Source: Dipylidium caninum (lineage: Eukaryota; Platyhelminthes; Cestoda; Cyclophyllidea; Dipylidiidae). From it: a stretch of 64,000 nt of DNA. The stretch lies in NCBI GenBank assembly GCA_017562135.1, contig QEYB01001312.1, positions 806,001 through 870,000 of the forward strand, in the 5' to 3' direction. The number at the start of each line of letters is the position of its first letter. Position 1 is the stretch's first letter. A program made the position numbers and the translations under genes. This document shows, in pieces, positions 61,613 through 64,000 of the stretch. Under the pieces are notes generated by a model, which had not been told where the DNA came from, did no database searches, and saw only the letters and a program-made list of their open reading frames with translations.

Positions 61613-64000
61613 CTGTTAGACAGAAGACAATACCCACTGTTAGCACTTAATGGGAGTCAGACCGCCTCGTCGCATCAGTGACGGAGAGAGGGCGGGCGGT
61701 AGGTGACCGTGAAAGAGAATGTCCCACCCAACTCGCAGAAGGGAACGCGAAGGGGGCGGAATCGGTCCCCATCGGTCACAGACCGTGCGATGCCGAGAGG
61801 AAGCATCCTATTTGTGGAAAAGGAAGAGGAGGAGAAGGAGGAAGGGGAGCTTCATCTCGCCCTCATCCCGTCGGGCCGCCTCCTTTTCCAGGGGAAGCGG
61901 ACACATTTTCTATTACCAAGGTGTCATTCAAACCATCGCATGAAACCTCCCCCTCAAACATGCGTTCAGTCGGGTTGATGGAAGTGTCGTTCCAATTGCC
62001 CGTGAAACGAGGCCATTCGCACTCCATGCAGTTTGTTTGATAGGCGACAGCTGAGTACATTGCGAGCAGTCGGGCGATGAGCGTCAAAAGGAACTAACAA
62101 ACGAGAATTGCCGTTAATTAACAAACCAGCTGCAACCGACAGAAGGTCCTCCCTTCGGCATAGAAGGAGGAGGAGGTGGATGAGGAGGCATGAACCCGGC
62201 TCCACTCGTTGCTGCTTCGGTAGAGACAAAGTACGTGAATGAATTCGCTTCAGGCTGCCTTCTACTTCCTCGTAGTGCCAGTTTTTGGCGCGGCGGCCCT
62301 CTGCCAGCGCCAGGGGGAAACAGAAAGGATGGCAGCTTGGTGGCTACGTCAGGCCTCGCTCGTCTCGCGGGTGGACGTGGGAATGGTGCAGTGAGGCCGA
62401 CTAAACGAAGCCGCAGTGGGGAATGCAGACTAAACTGAAGCGACTGCCCAGAGCTCGCTCGGACTGTAACTACGTTGCGGACTGGCAGCTGCAATTGCAG
62501 CAATCGAAACTGACAACGTTTAATAAGGCGGCCTAAAATTTTGACCCATTTTGCCAATCGTCGTTAGGTGTCTGTGGCGACATCCAACGCGGTGGACGAA
62601 TGCTTCAGAGGGGTTAATTTAGGCGGCAGTTAAAATGTTCTCCGCTGCAACCGAGTGAAAAAGAGGGCTTCGGTAGCCTTCGTCAGATCGGTTCCACAAA
62701 ATCTCAGCTTGTTCATGTGCGTGTGTGCCATGAAAGCGGAAAAACCTCAGATTGTCGCTAGTTCTGTGCATTTGGCACCAGTCCATTTGGCCTCCTCTCG
62801 TTCCCCCAGCCGAGCTCTTCGTGGCCTCGAGGGGAGGCGAGCCAACGAGCGAGCCCGCTAGGAGAGGTCTCTTCCAGTGTTCGCGCGGACACACCCAACG
62901 CAAAAATCGCTGCAGTCACCGACGAATCCCCTCACTGTCTTCCTCTTCGCGTTCACATTCCGCTGGTGTGGCATTTCATTATTGCCGCCTCTGCCGAAAG
63001 TTCATCAGGCACTTTTCAAGCTAATAAGCCTAACTAACTATCCTGTGGAATATTGAGAAGGGACTCTAAGGTCCGCCTGTGCTCCGATTGCTTCGAGAAG
63101 GCAAAGACGGCACATATCGATGTAGAATTTAAGTCGAGACACTAAGAAACACTAATAAATGAGCCAAACTCCCTCAAAATCATGATTCCTCCACAAGAAG
63201 TGAGCCAACTGGCGCTCCCTCACTCATCCCTCCGGTCCCAGGAGCGGGCTCCGTGGACAACGTCCTCCAGCAGCACTTAGATCGACAATCACTCGTTATT
63301 TTACACAGCAGGTTGGTTGAATTTTTTTCGTTGAAGGTCTTTGGAACTCGCAAAACTGCTGAGTGTGCTAGTTTCCGGCGTCTCTGCAAGAACCGCGTTG
63401 GCGGAGAGCGCTGAAGGATCCGCAGCGAGGCCGATGGACCTCCTCCCTCACGTTGGAGCACAACAACGCTGCCTGCTGGAATGACTTCGTCCAAGAGATG
63501 CCTTGTCATGGCAACTCTGGCGGGCAAAGGGAGTCTCTTACAGTCTTGAAGCCATTCGGAAGTGGGAGAAGGAAGGCGGGTTTGGAGAGGGCGCTGACAG
63601 TCATAATTAAATTTAGTAATTCAAACAACTTACCTCACAAAGTGGCAGTTTTATTTATTTTACTTGGATGCTCTCACTTATCAGCCCGACTGGCTTTCTC
63701 CTTCGTCGAATGAAGGGGTAAAAATTTGGTAGACAGGAGGAGGGCGGACTCCACGAGGTCGGCCTTCTGGCCGCCCGCAAGGGCGGCTCTCGTTTTCGAC
63801 TTGGTTGTCGAAAGACATCGACCATATCCTCCACACCTCGTGGTCATCTCCCCTTCCCGTCAACCAATAACAACAGCAAAACTTTGTCCACCTTTTCCCA
63901 TATCCTCCCCACCCCCTGCTTGGTTTAACGAGGTGCGTCCTGTGTATGCAAGCAATCACGAGGACCTTCGCGCCTCCTCTCCTCGCCCTCACTCCCTCTC
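61613..64000. other. No exon recognised at the window end
   Basis: Overlapping open frames on both strands (for example 62114-62557 minus, 63180-63527 minus) have no domain motif. If the exon at 61007-61612 is real, this is intron of the same gene leading to exons outside the window. Confidence 0.35.

Noticed and set aside
1..64000. Bacterial or viral features (operons, CRISPR, phage, insertion sequences, retroviral genes)
   Set aside because: Intron-split animal genes dominate. No repeat-spacer array, transposase, integrase or reverse transcriptase motif was seen.

Overview
The window is nuclear DNA of an animal. Genes are split by GT-AG introns, many of them extremely short (28, 31, 32 and 36 nt can be placed exactly). 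There are no operons, ribosome binding sites or CRISPR arrays. Very short introns together with splice acceptors lying 2-8 nt before start codons (as expected for spliced-leader trans-splicing) point to a parasitic flatworm, most like a tapeworm. This is inferred from architecture and divergent protein matches, not from a database search.

Layout. 1-821: last two exons of an unidentified plus-strand gene. 3056-5092 (minus): WDR4/Trm82, the non-catalytic subunit of the tRNA m7G46 methyltransferase. 6017-11316 (plus): a divergent p53/p63/p73-family gene with DNA-binding domain, all four zinc ligands and a tetramerization segment. It is divergent from WDR4 and convergent with the next gene. 12390-30156 (minus): a large many-exon gene for GTF3C1 (TFIIIC220), which recognises the B box of RNA polymerase III genes. 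Its 3' end is less certain than its 5' end. 31960-33698 (plus): NF-YB, divergent from GTF3C1.

From about 30468 to 39072 the DNA folds into one large inverted repeat. Arms of about 4.3 kb flank a 45-nt spacer (34756-34800), so NF-YB is present twice, tail to tail. The second copy (35870-37608, minus) lacks one base in the histone-fold exon. Arm identity is very high around the genes and falls sharply in the outer ~0.9 kb.

Beyond 39 kb recognisable genes are sparse and the sequence looks more GC-rich. There is a plus-strand run of coding-like exons with shifted frames (41336-43387), a second, inverted copy (44946-45640) of a repeat that also sits in a GTF3C1 intron (15560-16225), and two well-formed minus-strand exons (52522-53007, 61007-61612). 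The latter two may belong to one gene and carry a Kv4-like KARxARIR motif.

Functionally the left half is a compact block of genes for tRNA modification, Pol III transcription, p53-type transcription and the CCAAT-binding factor; they are neighbours, not a known pathway. Single-base frame breaks recur in WDR4, p53, NF-YB copy B and the 41-43 kb gene, often at short homopolymers. Uncorrected assembly indels are the leading explanation and should be excluded before any gene is called broken.
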